The notes below the pieces were generated by a model. The model did no database searches and was not told where the DNA came from. It was given only the letters and a program-made list of their open reading frames with translations. Below are positions 43,484 to 51,921 of a stretch of 64,000 nucleotides of DNA, one piece after another. Numbering within the stretch: position 1 is the first letter of the stretch; each line of letters starts with the position of its first letter. Position numbers and translations under genes: made by a program. The stretch comes from an uncultured Lachnospiraceae bacterium (GTDB taxonomy: Bacteria; Bacillota; Clostridia; Lachnospirales; Anaerotignaceae), in assembly GCA_944380405.1 (NCBI GenBank), contig CALWHO010000014.1:1-64000 (forward strand), in the 5' to 3' direction.

Positions 43484-45376
43484 ATGACAGATGAAAAAAA
43501 TATATATTTTGCCGATGAGGCAGACGTAGTTGTAATAGGTGCAGGTCATGCAGGCTGTGAAGCGGCTCTTGCTCCTGCAAGATTGGGATTTAAAACAGTT
43601 GTGTTTGCTGTTAACCTTGACAGCATAGCTATGATGCCATGTAACCCAAGTATAGGCGGCAGCAGCAAAGGTCACCTTGTAAGGGAAATTGACGCCCTTG
43701 GCGGTGAAATGGGCAAGAACATAGATAAAACATATATCCAGACTAAAATGCTTAACACAGGCAAAGGTCCTGCCGTATATTCACTTCGTGCTCAGGCAGA
43801 CAAAAACAGATACAAAGAAGAAATGAAAAAGACTTTGGAGGAAACTCCAAACCTTAAAATTAAGCAGGCAGAGGTTACAAAGATATGTGTTGAAAACGGG
43901 CAGGTAACAGGTGTTATTACTTCCAGTGGTGCTTTATTTAAGTGTAAAGCCGTTATAATAGCTGCCGGCACATACCTTAAGGCAAGATGCCTTTATGGTG
44001 AAACTATAATACACAGCGGCCCTAATGGTCTTATGGCGGCAAATGAACTTAGTCAGTGCCTTATTGACCTTGGTATTAAGCTTTACAGATTTAAGACAGG
44101 TACACCTGCCAGAATAGATGCCAAAACAGTTGATTTTTCAAAAATGGCACCTCAGTATGGCGATGAGAAAATAGTCCCTTTCTCATTTGAAAATAAGCCA
44201 GATGACATAGCAAGAGAGCAGGTGCCTTGCTACCTCACATATACAAACAAAGAGACTCATAAAATCATAATGGATAACCTCCATCGTTCACCTTTATACT
44301 CAGGTGTTATAGAGGGTACAGGCCCAAGATACTGTCCGTCTATTGAGGATAAGGTAGTTCGTTTTGCTGATAAAGAAAAACACCAGATATTTATAGAGCC
44401 TGAAGGCGAAAACACAAACGAGCTTTATGTTCAGGGTATGAGTTCATCACTTCCTGAAGATGTGCAGATAGCTCTCTACAGAACAGTTCCTGGTCTTGAA
44501 AACTGCGAGTTTATGCGTACAGCATATGCCATAGAGTATGACTGCATAGACGCCACACAGCTTAAATTAAGCCTTGAATTTAAGAACATAAAGGGTCTTT
44601 TTGGTGCTGGTCAGTTTAACGGTACAAGCGGCTATGAAGAGGCAGCGGCTCAGGGTCTTATTGCAGGTATTAATGCTGCAAGACTTCTTCAGGGCAAAGA
44701 ACCTGTTATACTTCACAGAAGCGATGCTTATATAGGCGTTCTTATAGACGATATTGTTACAAAGGGCAGCAAAGAACCATACAGAATGATGACAAGCCGT
44801 GCAGAATACCGTCTTCTTTTAAGACAGGATAATGCCGATGAAAGACTTACACCTATTGGTCACGAAGTTGGTCTTATAAGCGACGAAAGATATAATAAGT
44901 TCCTTGAAAAAGAAAAGGCTGTTGAAGCTGAAAAAGAAAGAATATATAATACAGTTGTTACACCTAAGGAAGAAGTGCAGTCTTTCCTTGAAAGAAATAA
45001 CTCAACACCTCTTAAAAGCGGTGTAAAATTAGCAGACCTTTTAAAACGTCCAGAGCTTAATTACGAGCTTATTGGTGAGATAGACACTGATAGACCTGTT
45101 CTTGACAGTGAAATATGGGAGCAGGCAGCTATTCAGATTAAGTACGAGGGCTATATTAAGCAGCAGATGAATCAGGTAAATCAGTTTAAAAAGCTTGAAA
45201 AAAGGTTATTGCCTGATAATATAGATTATAGTGAAATAAAAGGTCTTCGTCTTGAAGCAGCTCAAAAGCTGGGCGACATAAGACCTAACTCCATAGGTCA
45301 CGCTTCAAGAATAGCCGGTGTTTCACCTGCTGATATTTCTGTTCTGCTTATATATCTTGAACAGATGAAAGGATAA
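43484..45376 (+). CDS. mnmG: tRNA uridine-5-carboxymethylaminomethyl modification enzyme MnmG
   Basis: A 630-residue FAD/NAD-binding protein. The Rossmann start is [20 protein letters not shown], and [20 protein letters not shown] and [16 protein letters not shown] are family signatures. It ends with the helical MnmE-contact domain ([19 protein letters not shown]). It forms the MnmEG complex with the product of the preceding gene. Confidence 0.97.
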   Translation: MTDEKNIYFADEADVVVIGAGHAGCEAALAPARLGFKTVVFAVNLDSIAMMPCNPSIGGSSKGHLVREIDALGGEMGKNIDKTYIQTKMLNTGKGPAVYSLRAQADKNRYKEEMKKTLEETPNLKIKQAEVTKICVENGQVTGVITSSGALFKCKAVIIAAGTYLKARCLYGETIIHSGPNGLMAANELSQCLIDLGIKLYRFKTGTPARIDAKTVDFSKMAPQYGDEKIVPFSFENKPDDIAREQVPCYLTYTNKETHKIIMDNLHRSPLYSGVIEGTGPRYCPSIEDKVVRFADKEKHQIFIEPEGENTNELYVQGMSSSLPEDVQIALYRTVPGLENCEFMRTAYAIEYDCIDATQLKLSLEFKNIKGLFGAGQFNGTSGYEEAAAQGLIAGINAARLLQGKEPVILHRSDAYIGVLIDDIVTKGSKEPYRMMTSRAEYRLLLRQDNADERLTPIGHEVGLISDERYNKFLEKEKAVEAEKERIYNTVVTPKEEVQSFLERNNSTPLKSGVKLADLLKRPELNYELIGEIDTDRPVLDSEIWEQAAIQIKYEGYIKQQMNQVNQFKKLEKRLLPDNIDYSEIKGLRLEAAQKLGDIRPNSIGHASRIAGVSPADISVLLIYLEQMKG

Positions 45377-45385
45377 TACTTATAG

Positions 45386-45628
45386 ATGAAAAAATCATTT
45401 GTTTTTATTAAACTTAAAAATAAAAATGGTATTAGAAAAATTAAGCTTAAACCTGTTAAAAAAACAAGGGGCTTATTTGCTATTAAAAAAATAGACATTA
45501 GTGCCAAAACGCCATATTTTGTTGTGTCTGATTTCAAGATTAAAAAGGTTACAGGCAGACTTGAAAAAAATGACATAATTGAAAAGGGCGATAAAAAAAG
45601 TCTGAAAGGTGATATATATGGAAAATAA
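45386..45628 (+). CDS. Small lysine-rich protein between mnmG and rsmG (unknown)
   Basis: An 80-residue, strongly basic protein (many KK and KIK motifs, e.g. KLKPVKKTRGLFAIKKIDIS). I do not recognise it. It begins 9 bp after mnmG and its last four codons overlap the start of rsmG, which suggests translational coupling and a real gene. The alternating hydrophobic/basic pattern in the middle (YFVVSDFKIKKVTGRL) would fit a small beta-barrel nucleic-acid-binding fold, but this is only inference. The ribosome site is weak (AAAGGAT 13-14 bp upstream). Confidence 0.6.
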   Translation: MKKSFVFIKLKNKNGIRKIKLKPVKKTRGLFAIKKIDISAKTPYFVVSDFKIKKVTGRLEKNDIIEKGDKKSLKGDIYGK

Positions 45629-46334
45629 AGAGCTTTTAAAAAAATGTTGTTTAGATATGAATATAGACCTTTCAGATGAAAAGGCTGATAAATTTATGCG
45701 TTATAAAGACCTTCTTTTGGAATGGAACGAGAAAATAAACCTTACTGCCATTACAGAGGAGAAGGAGATAGTTATAAAGCATTTTGCTGACTGCATATCA
45801 ATAGGCAGCAAGTTTAAATTTGAAAAGGGTGCTTCAATAATTGACGTAGGCACAGGAGCTGGGTTTCCTGGTGTGCCTGTTAAGATAGTATTTGATGATG
45901 TTAAAATGACGCTCCTTGATAGTTTAAATAAAAGAATTACATTTCTGGAAGAAATTGTAAAAGAACTTTCTTTGGAAAATGTAATATGCATACACTCAAG
46001 AGCAGAGGACGGCGGTCAAAACCCTGATTTAAGAGAAAGCTTTGATTACTGTGTATCTCGTGCTGTGGCAAGAATTTCTGTTTTATGTGAGTATTGTCTG
46101 CCTTTTGTTAAAGTAGGTGGTACATTTATATCATTAAAAGGACCTGATGCTGAAAACGAAGTAAAAGACGGAGAAAACGCAATTAAAAAACTTGGTGGCA
46201 AGGTAGAGGATATTATAGATGTTAAAATACCATTTAGTGACCTTGACCACAAGCTTGTTATAATTAAAAAAGTTGCTTCAACGCCTAAGGCTTATCCACG
46301 TAAGGCAGGCACAGCATCAAAGAAGCCTTTATAA
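45618..46334 (+). CDS. rsmG: 16S rRNA (guanine-527-N7)-methyltransferase RsmG
   Basis: A 238-residue SAM-dependent methyltransferase (GidB). SAM motif IIDVGTGAGFPGVPVKI, then the family stretches EWNEKINLTAIT and CVSRAVARISVL. It methylates G527 of 16S rRNA; its loss gives low-level streptomycin resistance in other bacteria. Start is ATG at 45618 behind AAAGGTGATAT, inside the end of the small lysine-rich ORF. Confidence 0.96.
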   Translation: MENKELLKKCCLDMNIDLSDEKADKFMRYKDLLLEWNEKINLTAITEEKEIVIKHFADCISIGSKFKFEKGASIIDVGTGAGFPGVPVKIVFDDVKMTLLDSLNKRITFLEEIVKELSLENVICIHSRAEDGGQNPDLRESFDYCVSRAVARISVLCEYCLPFVKVGGTFISLKGPDAENEVKDGENAIKKLGGKVEDIIDVKIPFSDLDHKLVIIKKVASTPKAYPRKAGTASKKPL

Positions 46335-46335
46335 T

Positions 46336-46487
46336 TGTGGATAAAATATAGTTAAATTTAAATTAATGTGCAAAAAAGCTGGTTTTATATTATTAAAACC
46401 AGCTTTTTTTATCCTTAGATATAGTTTATATTAACTTTTTTTTATTTTTAAAGTTTTTTTATACACATTATATATTTTCTATCCACA
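46336..46487. other. DnaA boxes and terminator downstream of rsmG
   Basis: Exact boxes TGTGGATAA (46336-46344) and TTATACACA (46459-46467), plus CTATCCACA (46479-46487, one mismatch), flank the rsmG terminator in the convergent gap before the Gx transporter gene. Three boxes in 150 bp exceeds expectation for a spacer but is less striking than the 28.5-kb cluster. Confidence 0.6.
46372..46409 (+). terminator. Terminator after rsmG
   Basis: A 16-bp perfect stem AAAAAAGCTGGTTTTA (46372-46387) with TAAAACCAGCTTTTTT (46394-46409), six-base loop. It ends the mnmE-mnmG-rsmG transcript and can work in both directions. Confidence 0.93.
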
Positions 46488-46976
46488 CTACAGGTTTCTG
46501 TTTTGAAGGTATGATACAGTATATCTGCTTACAATACCTATAAGTACGCCTGTAACTACACCGCTTATCATAAGCACTGGCAGCAGATATATAACTATGT
46601 TTCTGCCAAGAAGTATTGCAGCAACTATTACCTGACCTATATTATGGAATACACCGCCTAATGCACTTACGCCTATTATGCTTACGCCTTTGCTTTTAAA
46701 AAGCACAGCCATTACAATAAAGCTTAACACAGCACCGGCAAGGCTGTACCACATACTTACAAAGCCTTTAAAAAGCAGTGCCGATATAAATATTCGTATT
46801 ATTGATATGAAAAAAGCTGATTTCAAATCCATAATATACATACAAAGTACAACAACTACGTTTGAAAGTCCAAGCTTTATTCCAGGAGGTAAGGGAAGGG
46901 GTATCATTGCCTCAACATAGCCCATTAATATGGCAAGAGAAGCAAATATGCCGTAATAGGCTACTCTTTTACTCAT
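46488..46976 (-). CDS. Gx transporter family protein (HepS component I-like)
   Basis: A 162-residue hydrophobic protein with five or six membrane helices and the Gx_transp/heptaprenyl-diphosphate-synthase-component-I pattern LGLSNVVVVLCMY and GVFHNIGQVIVAA. It resembles the S components of ECF transporters. The paired NusG-II gene lies 21 bp upstream. This couple is often found with flavin- or quinone-linked extracytoplasmic redox genes; the substrate is unknown. Confidence 0.82.
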   Translation of the reverse strand: MSKRVAYYGIFASLAILMGYVEAMIPLPLPPGIKLGLSNVVVVLCMYIMDLKSAFFISIIRIFISALLFKGFVSMWYSLAGAVLSFIVMAVLFKSKGVSIIGVSALGGVFHNIGQVIVAAILLGRNIVIYLLPVLMISGVVTGVLIGIVSRYTVSYLQNRNL

Positions 46977-46997
46977 TTTAAATAATCAACTCCATAT

Positions 46998-47363
46998 TTA
47001 CTGTGCCACTACATCAACATGGGATTTTTCACCGCCATGTATTTCAACTATAAGTTTATGAGGCAGGCAGGTTATGCTTTCGTTTTCTTTTGAAACTGCA
47101 CTGTGGTTTACACAAATCTGGTCTGGGCAGTCGGCAGAAATCATTTTAGCTTCGCCATTTTCTATTTTTAATGTATTAACGCCATTTTCTGTTTCAAATG
47201 TATATTCGCCGTCTTTTGAAAGGTCTATTGTTTCTTTTAACTGACCATCTACATAAACTTGAGCTTCTGCACCTTTACCTCCAGGGCTTAATATACCTGA
47301 AAAATAAAGAAGGGCAGCTGCTGCAAGCACAACAACAATTAGTATAATATCGCCTTTTTTCAT
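46998..47363 (-). CDS. NusG domain II-containing membrane-anchored protein
   Basis: A 121-residue protein with one N-terminal membrane anchor (5-24) and an extracytoplasmic beta domain of the NusG-II type. It contains a paired cysteine region SADCPDQICVNHS and then ITCLPHKLIVEI, typical of the family. It is co-transcribed with the Gx transporter. The three cysteines suggest a redox or metal role outside the cell (inference). Confidence 0.85.
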   Translation of the reverse strand: MKKGDIILIVVVLAAAALLYFSGILSPGGKGAEAQVYVDGQLKETIDLSKDGEYTFETENGVNTLKIENGEAKMISADCPDQICVNHSAVSKENESITCLPHKLIVEIHGGEKSHVDVVAQ

Positions 47364-47380
47364 TAAAAACCTCTTTTGAA

Positions 47381-47406
47381 AAAGCCCGTCTTTTTAGACA
47401 GGCTTT
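47381..47406. terminator. Terminator-like hairpin upstream of the NusG-II gene
   Basis: AAAGCCCGTCT (47381-47391) with AGACAGGCTTT (47396-47406), one mismatch. It separates repeat copy C and serS from the NusG-II gene. Confidence 0.65.
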
Positions 47407-47442
47407 AGTCTATAGATAAATCTATTTTTTAACTTTTATATA

Positions 47443-47749
47443 TTGCTGAAAGGTTTGGAAAACAATTAGTCAGTAAGTTTGCTAAAGCAAACTCCAGCCA
47501 TAAGTGGCTGTCCGCCATTCTTGGCGGTACTAAGTTTTCCAAATGGAATCCGCAGAGGTCATCAATTTCCGTCGATGAAAACCTAAGCACCCGACGAGAT
47601 AGGGCGGCAAAGCCGTTTTTCGAAGAAAAATGCCGACCAAGGGTTTCAAGGCATTTATGCCGATGGAACCTGTCTGTTTATTCCTCTATTATTTAACTCG
47701 TCAAAATCCTGATTTTGACGAAAGGGTGTCGGATTTTTTCGACACCCTA
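47443..47749 (+). repeat. Hairpin-array intergenic repeat, copy C (longest complete copy)
   Basis: A full copy of about 300 bp. H1 is TTTGGAAAAC (47454-47463) with GTTTTCCAAA (47534-47543), enclosing three hairpins: AGTTTGCT/AGCAAACT (47476-47493), CAGCCA/TGGCTG (47495-47510) and CCGCCA/TGGCGG (47512-47527). Then come GGAATCCGCAG, CCCGACGA, CGGCaaaGCCG, TTTTTC/GAAAAA, an H3 with inner GGCAT/ATGCC, H4 CGTCAAAAT/ATTTTGACG (about 47699-47720) and H5 GGGTGTCG/CGACACCC ending near 47748. The last hairpin lies just after serS and can terminate it. No gene is supported. Confidence 0.85.
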
Positions 47750-47754
47750 ATTTT

Positions 47755-49029
47755 TTATTTTGTAATTTTTTCAATTCCGCCCATGTATGGTCTAAGAACT
47801 TCAGGAATTATAATAGAACCGTCTTCCTGCTGGAAGTTTTCCATTATAGCTGCTGTTGTACGTCCTGCTGCAAGACCACTGCCATTAAGTGTATGAACAA
47901 ACTGAGCTTTATCTTTTACGTTATCTTTAAACTTAATGTTTGCTCTTCTTGCCTGGAAGCTTTCAAAGTTAGAGCAGCTTGAGATTTCAACGTATCTATT
48001 GTAGCTTGGCATCCAAACTTCTACGTCATATGTCATAGCTGAGCTGAAACCAAGGTCACCACCACAAAGACGAACTACTCTATATGGAAGACCAAGAAGT
48101 TTAAGTATATCTTCTGCATCGTTTGTAAGGCTTTCAAGCTCTTCATATGAGTTTTCAGGTTTTGCAAACTTAACCATTTCTACTTTATTAAACTGGTGCT
48201 GACGAATAATACCTCTTGTGTCACGACCTGCTGAGCCAGCTTCTGCACGGAAACATGCTGTATATGCACAGTGCTTAATTGTAAGGTCTTTACCGTCAAG
48301 TATCATATCTGCATACATATTTGTTACAGGTACTTCTGCTGTTGGTACAAGGAAGTAATCTGTACCGGCTACTTTAAATGCGTCTTCTTCAAATTTTGGA
48401 AGCTGACCTGTACCTGTCATACTCTTTCTGTTTACCATGAAAGGAGGGAATACTTCTGTATAGCCATGTTTTTCAACGTGTGTATCAAGCATGAAGTTAA
48501 TAATAGCTCTTTCAAGTCTTGCTCCAAGGCCTTTATAAACTGTAAATCTTGAGCCTGTGATTTTACCTGCTGTTTCTGGGTCAAGTATACCAAGGTCTTT
48601 ACCTAAATCCCAATGTGGTTTTGCTTCAAAGTCAAACTTTCTTGGCTCGCCCCATTTTCTCATTTCAAGGTTTTCTGTATCATCTACGCCGTCTGGAACA
48701 AGTTCATTTGGTGTATTTGGTATTGAAAGAAGGAAAGAATTAAGTTTATCGTCTACTTCTGATACCTTTGCATCAAGTTCTTTTATTTCATCGGAAAGCT
48801 TTTTCATTTCAGCCATAAGAGCTGTTGTGTCCTTGCCTTCTTTTTTAAGCTTTGGAATTTCTTTGCTGTCTGCATTTTGTTTGCTTTTTAATTCCTCAAC
48901 CTGCTGAATAAGTTCACGTCTTGTTTTGTCAAGGTCTGCAAATACATCAAGGTTATAGTCCTTATGTCTTTTAGCAAGAGCAGCCTTAACTCCTTCAAAA
49001 TCTGATCTTAATAATTTTACGTCTAACAT
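47755..49029 (-). CDS. serS: Seryl-tRNA synthetase
   Basis: A 424-residue class II synthetase: N-terminal coiled-coil arm (about 30-100, [20 protein letters not shown]) and catalytic core with motif 2 [22 protein letters not shown] and motif 3 [19 protein letters not shown]. It charges tRNA-Ser. The leader of about 190 bp shows no T-box core motif, so T-box control is not supported. Start ATG follows CGGAGG. Confidence 0.97.
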   Translation of the reverse strand: MLDVKLLRSDFEGVKAALAKRHKDYNLDVFADLDKTRRELIQQVEELKSKQNADSKEIPKLKKEGKDTTALMAEMKKLSDEIKELDAKVSEVDDKLNSFLLSIPNTPNELVPDGVDDTENLEMRKWGEPRKFDFEAKPHWDLGKDLGILDPETAGKITGSRFTVYKGLGARLERAIINFMLDTHVEKHGYTEVFPPFMVNRKSMTGTGQLPKFEEDAFKVAGTDYFLVPTAEVPVTNMYADMILDGKDLTIKHCAYTACFRAEAGSAGRDTRGIIRQHQFNKVEMVKFAKPENSYEELESLTNDAEDILKLLGLPYRVVRLCGGDLGFSSAMTYDVEVWMPSYNRYVEISSCSNFESFQARRANIKFKDNVKDKAQFVHTLNGSGLAAGRTTAAIMENFQQEDGSIIIPEVLRPYMGGIEKITK

Positions 49030-49179
49030 AACTAAGCCTCCGTTTTATTGCTTTGATATTATATTTTCCTGTATTTTATAGAAAAATTCATTTTCATGAA
49101 TAAAATATAGTTCTATTGTTAATAATGTTTTTGTACATTTAATTCTGGTATTTAAAAGTGCACCGATTAAAGACCACTG

Positions 49180-49215
49180 TTAAATGTTTGGGTCCGAAAA
49201 TCATTCCCCCCGATT
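49180..49215. terminator. Hairpin between the DUF4446 gene and serS
   Basis: TCCGAAAATC with GATTTTCGGA around a C-rich loop, centred near 49201. It lies 10-40 bp past the DUF4446 stop codon. The T-run is better on the plus strand, so it may act as a processing hairpin rather than a strong minus-strand terminator. Confidence 0.55.
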
Positions 49216-49223
49216 TTCGGACT

Positions 49224-49964
49224 TTAATTTTTTGCTGATGCGGCAGCTTTACTGTCTAAAGCAGAAAGTATTGATTTAAGTTCTTCTGAAATACCTTCGC
49301 AATCAGCATTTTCTGCTGTTTTCTCTGAAAGAAGGGCATCTTCTGTTTCCAAAGTTTCTTCTGGAGAAGTATTTTCTTCATGTGTTTTTTCTTCTGCTGC
49401 CATAGCTGAAAATGCTTCTTCTAAAGTATTTAATATGCTTTGTCTGTCTGCACCTGAATAGCTACTTGTAAGAGCTTCTTCAAGAGCCTGATTTTCTTCA
49501 TAAGAAAGTACATATTCACTTACTCCCAGTTCAACAGGTTTTGCATATGTAAATGAGCCTGAACGGCTATGTATTCCGTTAAGTATTACGCCGTTATTTT
49601 TTGAGTCAAGCATGGCAATAGCATAGCTAAGCTTTCCGCCAACTTCATCAAATGGGTTATAACGTATAACGCCAACTTTCTGAATACATTTTTCCATGTT
49701 TTTATCCATGTCTTTTACAACAGAAGCAAGTTTTTCATACTTTTCTTCTACTGATTTTGCAGTTTTATGATACTGTGCAAACTGTGTTTCAAGGTTATAT
49801 TCTGCATGCTTATTGCCGCCTGTAAACATTTTATAGCGTTTTTTAAGTTTTCTTACTTCAAGAAATGCCATTATGCTTACAATTAAAAGAAGCAGCACAA
49901 GCACCATTAATACAACAACTATACTGAGTATATTTTGGCTTAAGAAGTTGTTGATATCCAACAT
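49224..49964 (-). CDS. DUF4446 family protein
   Basis: A 246-residue protein with an N-terminal membrane helix (about 13-36), a coiled region (to about 95) and a conserved DUF4446 core VGVIRYNPFDEVGGKLSYAI followed by LDSKNNGVILNGIHSRSG. The C-terminal 75 residues are acidic and low complexity. Function is unknown, but it commonly sits next to parB in Clostridia, as here, so a link with chromosome segregation or the envelope is possible. Confidence 0.87.
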   Translation of the reverse strand: MLDINNFLSQNILSIVVVLMVLVLLLLIVSIMAFLEVRKLKKRYKMFTGGNKHAEYNLETQFAQYHKTAKSVEEKYEKLASVVKDMDKNMEKCIQKVGVIRYNPFDEVGGKLSYAIAMLDSKNNGVILNGIHSRSGSFTYAKPVELGVSEYVLSYEENQALEEALTSSYSGADRQSILNTLEEAFSAMAAEEKTHEENTSPEETLETEDALLSEKTAENADCEGISEELKSILSALDSKAAASAKN

Positions 49965-49997
49965 ATTATTTTAACACCTGCTTTTTTTATCAAATAT

Positions 49998-50891
49998 TTA
50001 GTTTATACGGTTAATAAGACTTATAATTCTGTCCAGGTCTTCATCGGAGTAAAACTCTATTTCAATTTTGCCTTTATTAAGCTTATTTGAAAGCTTAACC
50101 TTTGTGCCAAGTATATTTTTAAGGCTGTCTTCAATAGTAGGGAAGGCATCTGTTTTAAATTTAGATTTCTTTTCTTCCTTTTCGCCTCCATTATCAACAT
50201 GAAGGTTATGCTCCTTTACAATTGCCTCAACATTTCTAACGCTTAAATCGTTTTCAATTATTTTTTCTGCAAGGCTAAGCTGAAAATCACCGTCATCACT
50301 GGCAAGAAGAGCTCTTGCATGTCCGGAAGTTATTTTTCCTTCCTTAACAAGCTCTTGAACTCTTTCGTCCAGATTTAAAAGACGCATTGAATTTGCAACT
50401 GTGCTTCTGCTTTTGCCAACCTTTTTTGCTATTTCATCCTGATTGATACCAAATGTATCAGAAAGTCTTTTATATCCTGCTGCTTCTTCCATAGGGTTAA
50501 GGTCTTCCCTTTGAAGGTTTTCTATAAGGGCTATTTCAAATATTTTTTCATCATCATAGTCCTTTATAATGGCAGGAATTTGCTTTTGACCAGCTATTTT
50601 TGATGCTCTCCATCGTCTTTCGCCTGCTATAAGCTCATAATAATCGTCTTTTTCCTTAACAACTACAGGCTGAATAACGCCATATTCTTTTATGCTTTGT
50701 GCCAGCTCTTCAAGGGCTGATTCTTCAAAATGACGTCGTGGCTGAAGTTTATTAGGTTCAATTTTATTTATGTCTATCATTTGAACTGCATTTTTTGAGT
50801 ATTTGATAGAATTTGAAGCTTTTATTTCAGAGTCGAACAGTGCGTCCAAACCTTTGCCCTTTGGACCAAGACCGCCTTTTTTAACTGCCAT
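49998..50891 (-). CDS. parB: Chromosome partitioning protein ParB/Spo0J
   Basis: A 297-residue ParB. The CTP-binding N-terminal domain has GVIQPVVV and the box GERRWRASK and ENLQREDLNPMEEA. The helix-turn-helix DNA-binding domain has NQDEIAKKVGKSRSTVANSM, and a C-terminal dimer domain follows. It loads on parS and slides as a clamp. Three bases separate it from parA. Four parS palindromes lie just upstream of parA. Confidence 0.97.
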   Translation of the reverse strand: MAVKKGGLGPKGKGLDALFDSEIKASNSIKYSKNAVQMIDINKIEPNKLQPRRHFEESALEELAQSIKEYGVIQPVVVKEKDDYYELIAGERRWRASKIAGQKQIPAIIKDYDDEKIFEIALIENLQREDLNPMEEAAGYKRLSDTFGINQDEIAKKVGKSRSTVANSMRLLNLDERVQELVKEGKITSGHARALLASDDGDFQLSLAEKIIENDLSVRNVEAIVKEHNLHVDNGGEKEEKKSKFKTDAFPTIEDSLKNILGTKVKLSNKLNKGKIEIEFYSDEDLDRIISLINRIN

Positions 50892-50894
50892 AAA

Positions 50895-51668
50895 TTAGTT
50901 CCACTCCTTTTCAATAACTTCTTCCGCAAGAAGACGATAGCTTTCGGCACCTTTGGATTTTCCGTCATACATTGTAATAGGAAGTCCATGACTTGGTGCT
51001 TCTCCAAGACGAACGTTTCGCGGTATAACGCTTTTATACACATGTTGTCCCAAGCTGCGTTTTACTTCTTCCACAACCTCAAGTGAAAGGTTTGTTCTTG
51101 AGTCAAACATTGTAAACACAACGCCTTCAAGCTCAAGGCTGTCATTAAGACGTTCTTTTACAAGGTTTATTGTATGAAGAAGCTGTTCAAGACCTTCAAG
51201 GGCAAAGTATTCACACTGAATAGGCACAAGAACAGTATCTGCCGCTGTAAGGGCATTAATTGTAATTAAGTTTAATGATGGAGGACAATCTATAATTATA
51301 AAGTCATAATCCTTTCTTACCTTTTTAAGGGCACGGTTCAGTATGAACTCACGGTTTTCTGTTCCAATAAGCTCAATTTCTGCACCTGAAAGGTTTATGT
51401 TTGATGGTATAATTTTAAGATTATCCACGCAGCTTTTGTGTATAGCGTCATTAATTTTACACTCTCCTAAAAGTAGGTCGTAAACAGTGGGGCTTGAGTT
51501 CATTTTGTCAAGACCAAGACCGCTTGTGGTATTTCCCTGAGGGTCTGCGTCCACAACAAGCACATTTTTGCCGGCTTCAGCAAGACAGGCGGAAAGATTT
51601 ATTGATGTTGTTGTTTTACCAACACCGCCTTTTTGGTTGGCAATCGCTATTATTCTTACTTTAGCCAT
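50895..51668 (-). CDS. parA: Chromosome partitioning ATPase ParA/Soj
   Basis: A 257-residue deviant Walker ATPase: ANQKGGVGKTTTSINLSACL near the N-terminus, DADPQGNTT and IIDCPPSLN. It works with ParB in origin segregation and influences initiation through DnaA. Start is set at ATG 51668, preceded by GGAGATGA about ten bases away; a longer frame from a TTG has no ribosome site. Confidence 0.96.
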   Translation of the reverse strand: MAKVRIIAIANQKGGVGKTTTSINLSACLAEAGKNVLVVDADPQGNTTSGLGLDKMNSSPTVYDLLLGECKINDAIHKSCVDNLKIIPSNINLSGAEIELIGTENREFILNRALKKVRKDYDFIIIDCPPSLNLITINALTAADTVLVPIQCEYFALEGLEQLLHTINLVKERLNDSLELEGVVFTMFDSRTNLSLEVVEEVKRSLGQHVYKSVIPRNVRLGEAPSHGLPITMYDGKSKGAESYRLLAEEVIEKEWN

Positions 51669-51782
51669 AATTTTAATTTCATCTCCCGTCAAGCCTTTTA
51701 ATGTTTATAATAATGTATATTTTACCATATTGATATTAAAAAATAAATACGTATTGAAATAATTAAACAATATTTTTGAATT

Positions 51783-51911
51783 TGTTTCACGTGAAACAAT
51801 AAAAAGAGTGTGTTAAACAAATGGTTTTGTTTCACGTGAAACATTTATAATAAATTAAACATAAAAAAAGTTTCACGTGAAACATTTTGATTTTAAGTTT
51901 CACGTGAAACA
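51783..51911. other. parS: Cluster of four parS sites
   Basis: Four copies of the palindrome GTTTCACGTGAAAC lie at 51783-51798, 51828-51843, 51869-51884 and 51896-51911. The first two have the full 16-bp TGTTTCACGTGAAACA; the last two begin with A instead of T. This matches the Bacillus parS consensus (TGTTNCACGTGAAACA). The sites sit in the argS-parA gap and presumably load ParB about 12.5 kb from the dnaA-rpmH gap. Confidence 0.95.
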
Positions 51912-51921
51912 TTCTATAATT

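Noticed and set aside
47443-47749. CRISPR or integron-like array interpretation of the hairpin repeats
   Set aside because: There is no regular repeat-spacer period, no cas genes or integrase nearby, and the conserved parts are linkers between variable hairpins.
49030-49180. Possible T-box leader upstream of serS
   Set aside because: The leader lacks the conserved T-box (GGTGG-ACCGCG) core and a matching antiterminator.
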